Origin: Limnohabitans sp. Jir61
Lineage (GTDB): Bacteria > Pseudomonadota > Gammaproteobacteria > Burkholderiales > Burkholderiaceae_C
NCBI RefSeq assembly: GCF_003063545.1
Contig: NZ_NESD01000001.1
Location: 744,001 to 808,000, forward strand
Direction of reading: 5' to 3'
DNA length: 64,000 nucleotides
A model generated the notes under the pieces. The model searched no databases. It worked only from the letters and a program-made list of their open reading frames with translations, and was not told where the DNA came from. A program made the position numbers and the translations under genes. This document shows, one piece after another, positions 33,038 to 41,865 of the stretch (its first letter is position 1; each line of letters begins with the position of its first letter).

Positions 33038-33916
33038 CTAGTGGGATCGCTGTGCGAATACGTCCACCAAGTCGGGCATCAACAGGGCGCCTTGGCCTTC
33101 GTCATAGGCGGCTTTCAATGTGGTTTGAATGGCGGAGGCCACCACATGTTCAGCCTGCATATCTTGAGCCATATCGTTGTAATAGGTCAGGTCTTTGAGC
33201 GCATTGGCGACAGTAAAGCGCAGGCCTGTGTTGTCGTGGTTTAGCAAGAAAGGTCTCAGGCGCTCTAGTGCTGCGCCCCAGCCGCCGCCCATGGTGAGCA
33301 CATCCACAAAGGTTTGCGCATTCACGCCACCCACCTGTGCGCAGGCCGCAGCTTCTGCAAGCAAAGCGACAGAGCCGAGCGACACATAGTTATGCAACAG
33401 TTTCATGCGGTGCCCTGAGCCCACAGGCCCTACATGCACGATGTTTTCGGCAAAGCAAGCCAAGATGGGGCGGCAAGTTTCAAACAGGGCAGCGTCAGCA
33501 CCCACCAATAAGTTCAAGCGACCTTCAGCAGCTTCTTTAGGTGTTCGCGTCATCGGTGCATCCATGAACAAACCACCTTGTGCCGCCACCGCTTGTGCGA
33601 TTTTCTCGGTCGAGGCGGGCATGGCGGTGGAGCAATCAATCACGATGGTGTTGGGGCGTAGCCCTTTCAGAACACCATCTTCACCCATCAAGACCGCTTC
33701 AACTTGCGGCGTGCCTGTGACGCACAAGATCACCACATCTGAGTGTGCGGCCAGGTCTTGAGGTGTGGTGAAGGTTTTGACGCCTTGTTGCAGCAAGTCA
33801 TCAATGGGTTGGTTGCCCGCATGTGCCAACACCGAAAGCGCGTGGCCGTGTTTGACCAAGTTGCTGGCAATGCCATGACCCATCATCCCAATGCCGATCA
33901 TGCCAATGGTTGTCAT
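33038..33916 (-). CDS. NAD(P)-dependent beta-hydroxyacid dehydrogenase, atypical substrate motif
   Basis: 292 residues. Rossmann loop IGIGMMGHGIASNL, catalytic Lys in GSGHRMKLLHNY, and an all-helical C-terminus, as in 3-hydroxyisobutyrate/tartronate semialdehyde reductases. The usual DAPVSGG substrate motif reads DAPMTRTPKEA, suggesting another substrate. It lies at the distal end of the otn operon, two bases after the OtnI gene. It could reduce a semialdehyde side product or handle a second sugar acid. Confidence 0.88.
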   Translation of the reverse strand: MTTIGMIGIGMMGHGIASNLVKHGHALSVLAHAGNQPIDDLLQQGVKTFTTPQDLAAHSDVVILCVTGTPQVEAVLMGEDGVLKGLRPNTIVIDCSTAMPASTEKIAQAVAAQGGLFMDAPMTRTPKEAAEGRLNLLVGADAALFETCRPILACFAENIVHVGPVGSGHRMKLLHNYVSLGSVALLAEAAACAQVGGVNAQTFVDVLTMGGGWGAALERLRPFLLNHDNTGLRFTVANALKDLTYYNDMAQDMQAEHVVASAIQTTLKAAYDEGQGALLMPDLVDVFAQRSH

Positions 33917-33917
33917 T

Positions 33918-34727
33918 TTATCCCTGTTGGTGCAACCAAGTCAAACCATCATGCGTGCCATTGGCCACAGCGCCGCGCGCAGGGCGGTACTCGCAACCAA
34001 TCCAACCGTCCCAGCCGCAAGCGGCAGACACTTCGTCAATCACCTCAAAGAGGTAAGGGTGGTTCAGCTCGCCCAAGTCGGGTTCGTGGCGCATGGGCAC
34101 GCCCGCAATTTGAAAGTGACCGACGCGCCCCGTGGGCAAGTAATGGCGGATCTTGGTGGCTAAGTCGCCCTCCATGATTTGGCAGTGGTAGAGGTCCATC
34201 TGCACTTTCACGTTGGAGGCTCCGATGTGCTCAACGATGTTGTGGGCTTGTTCTTGGTAGTTCAAGAAGAAGCCGGGAATATCACGCGTGTTGATGGGTT
34301 CAATCAAGACATCGCGGTCAGACTTCTTTGCTTCGGTTGCAGCCCATGTGATGTTTTGGATATAGGTTTTTTCTAGCACTGCCGTGTCCACGCCTTGTGG
34401 CTTGAGGCCTGCCATGACGTGTATGCGTGGGCAATTCAAGGCGTCTGCGTATGCCAAGGCTGTGTGAAAGCCTTTTTGAAATTCACCCTCACGTCCGGGT
34501 AAGCAAGCTAGGCCGCGTTCGCCTGCATCCCAGTCGCCGGGTGGGGCGTTGAAGAGCACTTGTTGCAAGCCGTTGTCGCTCAAGCGTTGCTTGAGTTCTT
34601 GCGCGTCGAATGCGTAGGGAAACAAATATTCAACAGCTTTAAAACCGTCTTTGGCGGCAGCGGCAAAGCGGTCTAAAAATTCGTGCTCGTTGTAGAGCAT
34701 GCTGAGGTTGGCGGCGAAACGTGGCAT
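33918..34727 (-). CDS. otnI: 2-oxo-tetronate isomerase (OtnI)
   Basis: 269 residues from ATG 34727; the ORF-track start adds 16 poor residues. Hydroxypyruvate isomerase-like TIM barrel: [37 protein letters not shown], then [25 protein letters not shown] (metal Glu), and [23 protein letters not shown]. In tetronate catabolism it converts 2-oxo-tetronate to 3-oxo-tetronate. It is encoded with otnC, otnK and ltnD, the conserved pathway set. Confidence 0.9.
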   Translation of the reverse strand: MPRFAANLSMLYNEHEFLDRFAAAAKDGFKAVEYLFPYAFDAQELKQRLSDNGLQQVLFNAPPGDWDAGERGLACLPGREGEFQKGFHTALAYADALNCPRIHVMAGLKPQGVDTAVLEKTYIQNITWAATEAKKSDRDVLIEPINTRDIPGFFLNYQEQAHNIVEHIGASNVKVQMDLYHCQIMEGDLATKIRHYLPTGRVGHFQIAGVPMRHEPDLGELNHPYLFEVIDEVSAACGWDGWIGCEYRPARGAVANGTHDGLTWLHQQG

Positions 34728-34749
34728 AGGTAGGTGTGGAAAAAAAGGT

Positions 34750-35409
34750 TTACCAAAGAGCGCCGAAGGTCTCACGGAGTTCTTGAATTTGGGTGTCGCT
34801 CAAAGCGGTTGCCTGGCGATCGGACATGAGCCAGAGCTTGGCAGTTTCTTCGAGTTCTTCGAGCACTGCGCTGGCTTCTGCCGGACTGGCGTGCCAGACC
34901 ACGGGGCCAAGGCGCTCCAGCATCACGCCGCGAATGGGCGTGTGTGCTGAAGTGCTTTGCGCAATGTGTGACGTGACTTCGTTGGCCACACCTGGCGCGC
35001 CTGGGCGCTGATAAGCAATCAACGGCACATGGCCTACTTTCATCACGTAATACGGGGTGATGGGGGGCACGATGTCGTTGTCACGCCAGACGCCTTGCAG
35101 CGTGAGGCTCACCAAGTGTGTGGCGTGCGTGTGAATCACGCAGCGTGCTTGCGGTGATGCTTCGTAAATGCTGCGATGCAAGACCAGCGTTTTGGAAGCG
35201 CGTGCGCCACTCAGTTGCACACCTTCTGCACTGACATGGGCCAGTTCACTTGCGACCAAATTGCCTAAGCACGCATCGGTGGGGGTAATCAAGAAGCTAC
35301 CGTCATCGAGCTTGACGCTGATGTTGCCTGCGCTGGCGTGCACATAGCCACGTGCATAGAGCGATGCGCCGATGCGGCAGATTTCTTGGCGAGAGTCGAG
35401 TTCGTTCAT
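34750..35409 (-). CDS. otnC: 3-oxo-tetronate 4-phosphate decarboxylase (OtnC), class II aldolase
   Basis: 219 residues of the class II aldolase/AraD family. [31 protein letters not shown] is the phosphate/substrate region, [14 protein letters not shown] provides two zinc His, and [17 protein letters not shown] follows. Decarboxylates 3-oxo-tetronate 4-phosphate to dihydroxyacetone phosphate. It sits between otnK and otnI on the same strand, 20-22 bases from each. Confidence 0.92.
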   Translation of the reverse strand: MNELDSRQEICRIGASLYARGYVHASAGNISVKLDDGSFLITPTDACLGNLVASELAHVSAEGVQLSGARASKTLVLHRSIYEASPQARCVIHTHATHLVSLTLQGVWRDNDIVPPITPYYVMKVGHVPLIAYQRPGAPGVANEVTSHIAQSTSAHTPIRGVMLERLGPVVWHASPAEASAVLEELEETAKLWLMSDRQATALSDTQIQELRETFGALW

Positions 35410-35429
35410 GGATGGTCACGCATAGAGCA

Positions 35430-36728
35430 TTACTTGAGCAGTGTGAATGATTTTTCAAAAAAGTCATTGGTGCCAAAGTTGCCAGATTTCAAGGTGACAT
35501 GAACTGTATCGCCGTTGCACACGGGGGATGTGACCGATGTCCAAGGTACGCCTGGGTCGATTTGTGGGCCAATGACCATGCGTTCTACGCCCAGTGCTTG
35601 CACAACCGCACCTGAGGTTTCACCACCTGCCACCACGAGCTGACGCACACCGGCATGTACCAAGCCTTTGGCGATGGTCGACAAGGTGTGTTCCACCAGC
35701 TCACCCGCTTGGGCAACGCCTAGTTGGCTTTGAATGGCTTTGACGGCGTTGGGCTCTGCGGTGGCGTAAATCAGCACCGTCCCTTGAGCAAGCAGTGGCT
35801 TTGCCCAGTCAAGCGCTTGGCTCACCACATTGGTCCCCGACGCAACGGCCAATGGATCGATGGCAAACGCGGGCTTACCTCTTTGACGCCAGTGCAGCAC
35901 TTGGGCGTTGGTAGCCACCGAGCAGCTGCCAGAGACCACGGCTTGGTAACCGGAGGCAGCAGCCAGTGTGTCGGCTTTGGCGTTGGCTGCTAATGCACCG
36001 CGTGCTTTCCAGTTTTGAGGCAAGCCAATGGCGACGCCAGAACCTGCGGTGACCAGTGGCATATCCGCCAATGCTTGACCCATGTGCATGAGGTCTTGGT
36101 TGCTAACTGCGTCGATCACAGCAACGCCAGCCCCTTCGGCTTGCAACGCTTTGAAACGTGCGCGTATGGCATCAGGCCCAGCTGCGACGCAAGACTGCTC
36201 TACCAAGCCGACCTTGCGCTTTGTTTGCGACTGCATGACGCGCACCAAGTTGGCATCGGTCATGGGGGTGAGCGGGTGGTTGCGCATGCCGCTGTCGGAC
36301 AACAACATGTCGCCGACAAACAAGTGACCTTTGAAAATCGTGCGGTTGTTTTCCGGGAAGGCGGGGCACACGATGGTGAAGCCTTGGTCTTTGCCGTGTA
36401 TCGCATCCATCAATGCTTCGGTGACGGGGCCAATATTGCCTTCGGGGGTGGAATCAAAGGTGGAACAGTATTTGAAATAAATCTGTTCAACGCCTTGGGT
36501 TTTGAGCCATGCATAGGCTTGCAACGATTGCGCGATGGCGTCTTTGGCGGCAATGGTGCGCGACTTGAGCGCCACCACGATGGCATCGGCATCAATCGCT
36601 TGGGTGTCGGTAGGCACACCAATGGTTTGCACGGTGCGCATGCCTGAACGTACCAAGTTGTTGGCTAGGTCGGTGGCACCCGTGAAGTCATCTGCAATGC
36701 AGCCAAGAAGTGGGCGGGGGCGGGTCAT
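35430..36728 (-). CDS. otnK: 3-oxo-tetronate kinase (OtnK, DUF1537)
   Basis: 432 residues. N-terminal LLGCIADDFTGATDLANNLVRSGMRTVQTIG is the DUF1537 substrate-binding opening with the conserved DDFTG. KYCSTFDSTPEGNIGPV follows, and the C-terminal VVAGGETSGAVVQALG is the ATP-binding glycine region. Phosphorylates 3-oxo-tetronate at C4. Its start overlaps the ltnD stop by four bases. Confidence 0.93.
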   Translation of the reverse strand: MTRPRPLLGCIADDFTGATDLANNLVRSGMRTVQTIGVPTDTQAIDADAIVVALKSRTIAAKDAIAQSLQAYAWLKTQGVEQIYFKYCSTFDSTPEGNIGPVTEALMDAIHGKDQGFTIVCPAFPENNRTIFKGHLFVGDMLLSDSGMRNHPLTPMTDANLVRVMQSQTKRKVGLVEQSCVAAGPDAIRARFKALQAEGAGVAVIDAVSNQDLMHMGQALADMPLVTAGSGVAIGLPQNWKARGALAANAKADTLAAASGYQAVVSGSCSVATNAQVLHWRQRGKPAFAIDPLAVASGTNVVSQALDWAKPLLAQGTVLIYATAEPNAVKAIQSQLGVAQAGELVEHTLSTIAKGLVHAGVRQLVVAGGETSGAVVQALGVERMVIGPQIDPGVPWTSVTSPVCNGDTVHVTLKSGNFGTNDFFEKSFTLLK

Positions 36729-37636
36729 GAGCTAGCTTGTGGCAACTCAATGCCAGGGAAGATTTTGATGACGGCCGAGTCGTCTTCGCGGCCATGACCT
36801 GCAGTGGATGCCTGCATGAACATTTGATGCGCAGTAGCCGACAGCGGCAGAGGGAATTTGGTGGCGCGTGCAGTGTCGAGCACCAGCCCCAAATCCTTCA
36901 CAAAAATATCGACGGCAGATAGAGGTGTGTAGTCACCTTTGATCACATGGGCCATGCGGTTTTCAAACATCCAGCTGTTGCCGGCGCTGTTGGTGATGAC
37001 CTCATACAAAGCATCTGCTGCTACGCCTTCGCGCAAACCCAAAGCCATGGCTTCTGCTGCTGCGGCAATGTGCACACCCGCCAAAAGTTGGTTGATGATT
37101 TTGACTTTGCTGCCGTAACCTGCTCGGTCACCTAGTTTGTACACATTGGCAGCCATGCTCTCGAGGGCGTTGCCTGCTTTGGCGTAGGCCGCTGCTTGAC
37201 CCGAAGTCATCATGGTCATTTGGCCTGAAGCCGCTTTGGCTGCACCACCTGAGATGGGGGCGTCCAAGTACAACAAGCCTATGTCGTTTAAACGCTTTTC
37301 CAATGCCACCGACCAGTTGGGGTCGACGGTAGAACACATGATGAACAAGCTGCCAGCTTTCATGTGAGAAGTCGCGCCGTGCTCACCGAATAAAACTTGT
37401 TCGGTTTGGTCGGCATTGACCACCACGCTGACGATGATGTCCACATGCTTGGCCAAGTCAGCGGGTGTTTTGTGCGCTGTGCCGCCTTCTTTGGCGAAAG
37501 CTTCGGCGGCATCAAAGCGCACGTCGCACACGCCAACATGGTGGCCTGCACGGCGCAGCGAACTGGCCATGCCTTTGCCCATAGCGCCGAGGCCAATCAC
37601 ACCAATGTGCAATGCATTTGAAGAGGTGGTTGTCAT
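36725..37636 (-). CDS. ltnD: L-threonate dehydrogenase (LtnD)
   Basis: 303 residues from ATG 37636. Rossmann loop GVIGLGAMGKGMASSLRRAGH, substrate motif YLDAPISGGAAKA (canonical, unlike the paralogue at 33038) and catalytic Lys in GYGSKVKIINQLLAG. Oxidises L-threonate at C2 to 2-oxo-tetronate, the first step of the pathway completed by OtnI, OtnK and OtnC. The TRAP permease gene is 15 bases upstream. L-threonate as the preferred substrate is inferred from the operon. Confidence 0.9.
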   Translation of the reverse strand: MTTTSSNALHIGVIGLGAMGKGMASSLRRAGHHVGVCDVRFDAAEAFAKEGGTAHKTPADLAKHVDIIVSVVVNADQTEQVLFGEHGATSHMKAGSLFIMCSTVDPNWSVALEKRLNDIGLLYLDAPISGGAAKAASGQMTMMTSGQAAAYAKAGNALESMAANVYKLGDRAGYGSKVKIINQLLAGVHIAAAAEAMALGLREGVAADALYEVITNSAGNSWMFENRMAHVIKGDYTPLSAVDIFVKDLGLVLDTARATKFPLPLSATAHQMFMQASTAGHGREDDSAVIKIFPGIELPQASS

Positions 37637-37650
37637 AGAACGTTCAGTCT

Positions 37651-38943
37651 TTATTGAAAGCCAAAGGCATGTGGCGCCCAAGTGCTTAAAGCGGGAATGA
37701 AGGTCAGAAGCCCTAAGATGATGGCGTGTGCGATCAAGAAGGGTTTGAGTTCACGCGTGAGTGCATCCAGTGGAACTTTGGCCACGTTGGAGGTGACAAA
37801 TAGCAAGCCCCCAACGGGCGGTGTGATCATGCCAAGCGTCAAGTTGAAGATGACGACCATCGCAAAGTGAATCGGGTCAATGCCCAACTTCGCTGCGACC
37901 GGTGCCAAGATTGGCACCAACACCATCACACCTGGCAAAGGCTCGATGAAGATGCCGAAGATCAACAAGAAGATGTTGACGGCAATCAAAAAGGTGAAGG
38001 CCGACATGTCTTGCGCGCCCATCCACTCAGCCAGTTTGATGGGCAGGCCATCGATGGTCAAAATCCAAGCAAAGGCGTTGGAGGTACCAATGATGATGAG
38101 CACCGAGGCGGTCATTAGCGCCGAGCGCGACAAGATGTCTGGCACTGCTTTCCATTCCAAGGTTCGATAAATCCATTTGCCACACACCAAGGCGTAGAAC
38201 ACGGCGACCACAGAGGCTTCAGTGGGCGTGAACCAACCCGCACGCATGCCACCCAAAATGATGACGGGCAATAAGAGCGCTGGAATAGCTTTCCATGTGA
38301 CGAGCATTTTTTCGGCAAAGGTTTCGTTGCCGGGAATGCCTTTGTAGTTTCGCTCTTTAGACACATACCAGTTCACAGCGGCCATACCCGCTGCAATCAA
38401 GATGCCAGGGATAAAACCTGCAATGAAAAGTGCGCCCACAGACACACGGTCATCTTGCAAGGCATAGATGATCATGATGATGGAGGGCGGAATGATGGGG
38501 CCCACAATTGCGGTCGCTGCAGTCAAGGCCGCGGCGTACGAGCGGTCGTAGCCAGCTTTGTCCATCATGCGAATCATCATCGAGCCAGGGCCTGCGGCGT
38601 CTGCCAATGCGGAGCCTGAAATGCCCGAGAAGAAGGTGAGCGACACGACGTTGGTGTAGCCTAGGCCGCCACGTTTGTGGCCCACAAACTGCGCCGCAAA
38701 CTTGAGCAGCACTTCGGTGAGCGAGCCGCCACTCATCAGCTCAGCCGCCAAGATGAAAAACGGCACAGCCATCAGTGGAAAGCTGTCCACGCCTTCGTAG
38801 GTTTGCTTGAGCAACACGAAGAGTGGGAAGTCAGCGCCGAAGATTAATGCTGTGAGGGTAGAAAAGCCCAATGCAAACGCAACGGGAAAGCCGATAGCCA
38901 AATAAAAGCAGCAGCTCAGAAGGAGAATGACACTCAAACTCAT
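37651..38943 (-). CDS. dctM: TRAP transporter large permease (DctM)
   Basis: About 430 residues, 12 or more hydrophobic helices. ATG 38943 (MSLSVILLLSCCFYLAIGFPVAFALG) is the usual DctM opening; the longer ORF-track start covers the dctQ gene and is wrong. PLMAVPFFILAAELMSGGSLTEVL and AAGPGSMMIRMMDKAGYDRSYAAALTAATAIVGPIIPPSIIMI are TRAP signatures. Overlaps dctQ by four bases. Imports the sugar acid with DctQ and DctP. Confidence 0.93.
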   Translation of the reverse strand: MSLSVILLLSCCFYLAIGFPVAFALGFSTLTALIFGADFPLFVLLKQTYEGVDSFPLMAVPFFILAAELMSGGSLTEVLLKFAAQFVGHKRGGLGYTNVVSLTFFSGISGSALADAAGPGSMMIRMMDKAGYDRSYAAALTAATAIVGPIIPPSIIMIIYALQDDRVSVGALFIAGFIPGILIAAGMAAVNWYVSKERNYKGIPGNETFAEKMLVTWKAIPALLLPVIILGGMRAGWFTPTEASVVAVFYALVCGKWIYRTLEWKAVPDILSRSALMTASVLIIIGTSNAFAWILTIDGLPIKLAEWMGAQDMSAFTFLIAVNIFLLIFGIFIEPLPGVMVLVPILAPVAAKLGIDPIHFAMVVIFNLTLGMITPPVGGLLFVTSNVAKVPLDALTRELKPFLIAHAIILGLLTFIPALSTWAPHAFGFQ

Positions 38944-39452
38944 AGGGATGCGCTCGCAGTGGCGTCGAAATGTGAATCGGATGCGAAGGTGCGGGTCAGC
39001 ACGTAGTCGCGAACAATGAGCAGCCAATGCAAGAGCAGCAACACGCCACCGGCTGGCATGGCGCCGTAGACCCATGACATAGAGACTTGCGTGGTGGGTG
39101 TCATTTGGTATTGAACGCGATCTACATAGATCAAGCCGTACCAAATGATGAAGATGAAAAAGCCCGTGAGCATCACGGCAATGAAGACGCGAATCGCGCG
39201 CGCCCAAGCGATGGGCAAACTGTCTTGTAGATTTTCAACGGCAATATGGCCGCCGTAGCGCAGCACAGGGCCTGCGCCTAAAAATGTGAGCCACACCATC
39301 ATGTAGCGAGCCACTTCCTCGGCCCATTCGATGGATTGGTTGGTGGAATAGCGCAAAACCACATTAGAAAAAATGATGATGGCCATTGCGGCAAGCAAGG
39401 CAATCAGCACGCCGCGATTGGCGATCATTAAATATTTTTCGAAAGATTTCAT
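38940..39452 (-). CDS. dctQ: TRAP transporter small permease (DctQ)
   Basis: 170 residues from ATG 39452, with GGGG eight bases upstream (a second choice is ATG 39464). Four membrane helices with the DctQ pattern: NVVLRYSTNQSIEWAEEVARYMMVWLTFLGAGPVLRYGGHIAVENL. Partner of the large permease. The 62 bases before it hold a perfect palindrome that separates it from dctP. Confidence 0.9.
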   Translation of the reverse strand: MKSFEKYLMIANRGVLIALLAAMAIIIFSNVVLRYSTNQSIEWAEEVARYMMVWLTFLGAGPVLRYGGHIAVENLQDSLPIAWARAIRVFIAVMLTGFFIFIIWYGLIYVDRVQYQMTPTTQVSMSWVYGAMPAGGVLLLLHWLLIVRDYVLTRTFASDSHFDATASASL

Positions 39453-39467
39453 GGTGTGCCCCATGCT

Positions 39468-39495
39468 CACCAAGCCAGCCATGGCTGGCTTGGTG
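39468..39495 (-). other. Perfect 28-bp palindrome between dctP and dctQ
   Basis: CACCAAGCCAGCC meets its exact complement GGCTGGCTTGGTG across a central AT. On the transcript this gives a stem of up to 12-13 bp in the dctP-dctQ spacer. No U-run follows in the reading direction, so it is more likely an mRNA-stabilising or processing hairpin than a terminator. Confidence 0.7.
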
Positions 39496-39514
39496 AAAGG
39501 TGAAAAAAGACCGA

Positions 39515-40501
39515 TTACTTCACAGCTTGGATGGCAGCAATCTTGTCCGCGCCAAATTCTTTGGCGTAGTTGGCGTATGGAACTTTGAGTGCGTCGTTGA
39601 AGCTGGCGCTGTTGACCTTCTTCACCACTTGCATGCCTTCACGCTCGAGTTGGGCAATGCCGTTGGCTTCGTCGTCGTTCACTTTCTTACGCGTCGCGGC
39701 TACGCTCTTGGCGGCTGCGTCATAGAACGCTTTCTTATCAGCGTCGCTGAGCTTGTTCATGATGCGTGGTGAGGTGATGATGAGGCCTGGTGAGTACACG
39801 TGGCCTGTGAGTGACAAATGTTTTTGCACTTGAGAGAACTTAGAAGCCAAGATCACAGGGATGGGGTTTTCTTGACCATCCACAACGCCTTGCTGCAAAG
39901 CGCCAAACACTTCTGGGAATGCCATGGGTGTGGGCTGAATGCCAAACGCACGGTAGCCTTCCATGTGGACTTTGTTTTCCATGGTGCGCATTTTCAAACC
40001 GCTGGCATCAGCGGCGCTGACGATGGCGCGTTTGTTGTTGGTCATGTGACGGAAGCCGTTTTCGCTCCATGCCAAAGCCACCAAGCCATGGTTAGGGAAC
40101 TTGGCCAACATGTCTTGACCAATTTTGCCGTCCAACACTTTGCGTGCATGGTCGTAGTCGCGGAACAAGAATGGAATGTCCACGATCTTCATTTCAGGCA
40201 CAAAGTTGCCCACGGGTCCTGTGGACGTGATGACCAAGTCTTGTGTGCCAATTTGCACCGCTTCAACTTGTTCACGTTCACCGCCTAACGAGCTGGCAGG
40301 ATAGACCTGGCACTTGTAGCGGCCTTGGGTGTTTTTGTCGAGGTTTTCACAAAAAACATTGGCACCAATGTCGTAGTGCGAGCCTTTGGCCAGCACGTGA
40401 CCAATTTTCAGAACGGTTTGAGCTTGCGTAGGGAAGGCCACAAATGCAGCGGATGCGGCCAGTGCAGCCACCCATGTTTTACTGAGGAAAGTCTTTGACA
40501 T
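39515..40501 (-). CDS. dctP: TRAP transporter substrate-binding protein (DctP)
   Basis: 328 residues. ATG 40501 is chosen over the adjacent ATG 40504 because the GGAG at 40507-40510 then has a five-to-six base spacing. Signal peptide ending FVAFPTQAQ, then TVLKIGHVLAKGSHYDIGANVFCENL, YPASSLGGEREQVEAVQIGTQDLVI, GLKMRTMENKVHMEGYRAFGIQPTPMAFPEVFGALQQGVVDGQENP (the ligand Arg in KMRTM). Periplasmic receptor of the DctPQM transporter, likely for threonate or a similar C4 sugar acid. Confidence 0.93.
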   Translation of the reverse strand: MSKTFLSKTWVAALAASAAFVAFPTQAQTVLKIGHVLAKGSHYDIGANVFCENLDKNTQGRYKCQVYPASSLGGEREQVEAVQIGTQDLVITSTGPVGNFVPEMKIVDIPFLFRDYDHARKVLDGKIGQDMLAKFPNHGLVALAWSENGFRHMTNNKRAIVSAADASGLKMRTMENKVHMEGYRAFGIQPTPMAFPEVFGALQQGVVDGQENPIPVILASKFSQVQKHLSLTGHVYSPGLIITSPRIMNKLSDADKKAFYDAAAKSVAATRKKVNDDEANGIAQLEREGMQVVKKVNSASFNDALKVPYANYAKEFGADKIAAIQAVK

Positions 40502-40554
40502 CATGTCTCCTGATGGTTGTGAGCAACAACCTTGATAGCTGTGAAGCTGTCAGG

Positions 40555-40565
40555 TTGTATGACAA
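40555..40565. promoter_or_regulatory. Candidate GntR/FCD operator
   Basis: TTGTATGACAA is a perfect TTGT-3-ACAA inverted repeat 54 bases upstream of the dctP start. FCD-type GntR regulators often bind such short TTGT/ACAA palindromes, and the regulator gene is encoded just upstream. Confidence 0.4.
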
Positions 40566-40617
40566 ATTATCCGAGACTAAATTGACTAATTTCCTAGGGG
40601 TAACCCGCAAGGGTTGC

Positions 40618-41415
40618 TTAGATTTTTGTTTTCTTCGATGCTGTGCCTGCAGGCTTTTGACTGAGGTCCGAACGCAGACGGTTGGCCAATGCACGACCTT
40701 GTGACGACCAAAACGCAGGGTCTGCATTGCCAATGCGCTTCGCGGCATTGAGCATGTGCTTTGTTCCAGCGCTGCGTGCGGCTTTGACATCGCCGGCTTC
40801 AATGGCGTCGATGATGGCTTGGTGTTCGTGGCGGACCGCTTCTTCCAAGTCTGCACGTGTGGCTTCATTGGCACGCGTCACGCGTGTTGCGTTTTCTAGA
40901 AACTGATTGAGATAGGCGAGCGTGTCTAGTAAAAAAGGGTTATTTGCTGCTTGTGCGATGGCCGCGTGGAAAGCCACATCCTCACTCACACCATCGCCGC
41001 CGTTGGCCACTGCTTTGTCAATGGCACGCATGGCCTGTTTGATTTTTTGCATCGATTTGGCGGTGTGTCGCTCAGCGGCGAGGGCGGCCGATTCGGCTTC
41101 AAGCGCACGTCGAACTTCGACAACTTTCAAAACCGCATCCACTGAACCATCGGGAATGAGTTTAAGTTTGCCTGCTTCGGGGTGGGGCAGCGCTTTGACA
41201 TAAGCTCCAGAGCCTTGGCGGGTTTCAATCAGTCCGAGGGTTTTTAAGCGGGAAAAGGCTTCTCGCACCACCGTCCTACTGACACCATGAAGCTCCACCA
41301 ATGCGTTTTCGGTGGGTAGCTTTTCGCCTGTCTTGAGTTGACCCTCACGAATGCATGTCTCCAATGTTTGGGCAAGCTTTTCAGAGAGCGAGGCGCCGAG
41401 TTGAATGCGGGACAT
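40618..41415 (-). CDS. GntR family regulator, FCD domain
   Basis: 265 residues. N-terminal winged helix KLAQTLETCIREGQLKTGEKLPTENALVELHGVSRTVVREAFSRLKTLGLIETRQGSGAYV. The FCD C-terminus carries the metal/ligand His-Asp pattern (DVAFHAAIAQAANNPFL, then VRHEHQAIIDAIEAGD). Likely the ligand-responsive repressor of the dctPQM-ltnD-otnKCI operon that begins 117 bases downstream on the same strand. The effector is probably a tetronate or pathway intermediate (inference). Confidence 0.88.
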   Translation of the reverse strand: MSRIQLGASLSEKLAQTLETCIREGQLKTGEKLPTENALVELHGVSRTVVREAFSRLKTLGLIETRQGSGAYVKALPHPEAGKLKLIPDGSVDAVLKVVEVRRALEAESAALAAERHTAKSMQKIKQAMRAIDKAVANGGDGVSEDVAFHAAIAQAANNPFLLDTLAYLNQFLENATRVTRANEATRADLEEAVRHEHQAIIDAIEAGDVKAARSAGTKHMLNAAKRIGNADPAFWSSQGRALANRLRSDLSQKPAGTASKKTKI

Positions 41416-41522
41416 AGATGGTTGAGGCTGAATGACGTAATGGATGTGTGGTTTTTAAATCATATGCGACAAAGCAAAGTGTTGAATTGCTTAGGTATGA
41501 TCAGGCACTTAAAGGAGCTTAC

Positions 41523-41852
41523 ATGGCTGACATCAACCCCACTAACAATAATCTCGTCATTGGCGAGGGCGTTACCTTCAAGGGCTCTATTGCTGCGCCA
41601 GGTAAAGCCGTGATTAACGGCAACGTCACTGGCGAATTGACTGCTGACGATTTGTTGATTGGCACCAAAGGCCAAGTGACAGGCACCGTGCGCGCACGAG
41701 AAATCGATGTGCATGGCGAGTTGAACGAAGACATCGTTTGCAAAGAACATTTATTGATTCACAGCACTGGCAAAGTGTCTGGTACCTTGGAATACCACGA
41801 GTTGGAAATCCAACGAGGCGGTAAATTCAAAGGCAATATGAACCAAAAATAA
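41523..41852 (+). CDS. Bactofilin (polymer-forming cytoskeletal protein)
   Basis: 109 residues from ATG 41523 with AAAGGAG upstream; the ORF-track start lacks support. Right-handed beta-helix repeats are visible: NNLVIGEGVTFKGSIAAPGKAVINGNVTGELTADDLLIGTKGQVTGTVRAREIDVHGELNEDIVCKEHLLIHSTGKVSGTLEYHELEIQRGGKFKG. Bactofilins form filaments in cell shape and surface positioning. It is the smallest form, without long tails. Neighbouring azlC begins 13 bases later. Confidence 0.92.
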   Translation: MADINPTNNNLVIGEGVTFKGSIAAPGKAVINGNVTGELTADDLLIGTKGQVTGTVRAREIDVHGELNEDIVCKEHLLIHSTGKVSGTLEYHELEIQRGGKFKGNMNQK

Positions 41853-41865
41853 TCGGTTCTGAGTT

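Noticed and set aside
37651-39207. 518-residue version of DctM starting upstream
   Set aside because: The extra N-terminus overlaps dctQ in another frame; ATG 38943 gives the family-length protein.
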